DNA from: a virus
Direction: 5' to 3' (one strand)
Length of the DNA stretch: 21,796 nucleotides
IMG/VR virus record: IMGVR_UViG_3300042936_000009
Span: 1 to 21,796 of that record
Below, in pieces: positions 21,395-21,796 of this stretch. Within the stretch, counting starts at the first letter, position 1. Each line of letters begins with the position of its first letter. The position numbers were made by a program, and so were the translations under genes. The notes beneath the pieces are model-generated. The model had not been told where the DNA came from, searched no databases, and was given only the letters and a program-made list of their open reading frames with translations.

Positions 21395-21796
21395 TTACCT
21401 TGCGTAGAACATATTCCGAGGCACAAACCGGATCGGAGCTTTCTCTCTGTCCTCCTCAGCCGCCAACCTAAATTGCTCCTCATAATCCATCTTTAACATA
21501 GGAATACGGTTCATATCTACATCAGGAAGCTTGGTGGATAACTGATAAGCAAGTCCAGCAACCATGCAAGGAATAAAGCGAAATGGGATATCTTGTACAT
21601 ATATGCCAGATCCAGCATCTTGAATGCGGCGTAAGCGGTAGTACACAAATGTATATTGGCTTCCAGGCGAGTTAGGCGTAGGCCATACGTTAATACATGG
21701 CAGGTTCTGTACAGTAACTGTAGCGTTAGCTGTATGAGCTGCAGCAGTAGTTCCGTTCTGACCACGGGCGCAGTTGATTAACTGGTTTCCGTTAAT
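21395..21796 (-). CDS. Phage virion-associated protein, C-terminal part (runs off right edge)
   Basis: The frame is open from the window edge to TAA at 21395; 133 residues are visible and the start lies outside. A GTG at 21646 lies within the frame, but the coding pattern clearly continues upstream of it. The visible part starts with NCARGQNGTTAAAHTANATV, the same type of module as in the 717-aa tail-accessory protein, then INVWPTPNSPGSQYTFVYYR, and a C-terminal domain: VQDIPFRFIPCMVAGLAYQL, MDYEEQFRLAAEEDREKAPI, RFVPRNMFYAR. The 'DIPFRF.PCMVAGLAY' and 'YEE.F..A..EDREKAP.RF.P' segments are characteristic of a phage structural family of unknown fold near adaptor genes. Confidence 0.8.
   Translation of the reverse strand: MNGNQLINCARGQNGTTAAAHTANATVTVQNLPCINVWPTPNSPGSQYTFVYYRLRRIQDAGSGIYVQDIPFRFIPCMVAGLAYQLSTKLPDVDMNRIPMLKMDYEEQFRLAAEEDREKAPIRFVPRNMFYAR

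Overview
This window is a stretch of a tailed double-stranded DNA bacteriophage (Caudoviricetes) late region. Thirty-one genes can be supported. All lie on the minus strand, so the transcript reads from high to low coordinates. They are packed with overlaps of 1 or 4 nt or gaps of at most 34 nt, and nothing in the window looks like a promoter, terminator, tRNA or mobile element. Stops are TAA, TGA and TAG in ordinary use (standard bacterial code). The head-tail adaptor, a tail-accessory protein resembling P22 gp10, and the absence of any tape-measure, tail-tube or baseplate gene suggest a short-tailed (podovirus-like) particle. A two-component spanin plus a GH19 endolysin points to a Gram-negative host. 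The family mix resembles uncultured aquatic phages; the exact host cannot be read from the sequence.

Right part (21796 to about 18750): the end of a virion protein cut by the window edge, a zinc-ribbon protein, two small basic conserved phage proteins, the head-tail adaptor, and two small beta-rich virion proteins.

Middle (18742 to 6864, about 12 kb, more than half the window): an unusually large block of tail-fibre, adhesin and accessory genes. It has one long fibre (636 aa), two C1q-like proteins, a 68-aa mini-fibre, a fibre with a carbohydrate-binding-type domain, three small putative accessory or assembly proteins, four paralogous glycine-rich adhesin-like proteins (one with an inserted Ig-like domain), and an acidic 320-aa protein built from thirteen 20-residue repeats followed by a tryptophan repeat of period 11.

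Left-centre (6862 to 4500): a lysis cassette with a two-TM holin candidate, a membrane protein, an Rz-like i-spanin containing a complete Rz1-like o-spanin lipoprotein in another frame (5739-5912), a one-TM protein with a possibly GAF-like domain, and a GH19 endolysin.

Left part (4493 to 1): a 717-aa tail-accessory/stabilisation protein, a small virion-associated protein, a 493-aa putative internal or ejection protein, and the N-terminal part of another structural protein running off the left edge.

Together this is a late operon: neck and tail assembly, then host recognition, then lysis, then tail completion and probably ejection proteins. The most notable content is the modular adhesin array and the nested spanin gene.
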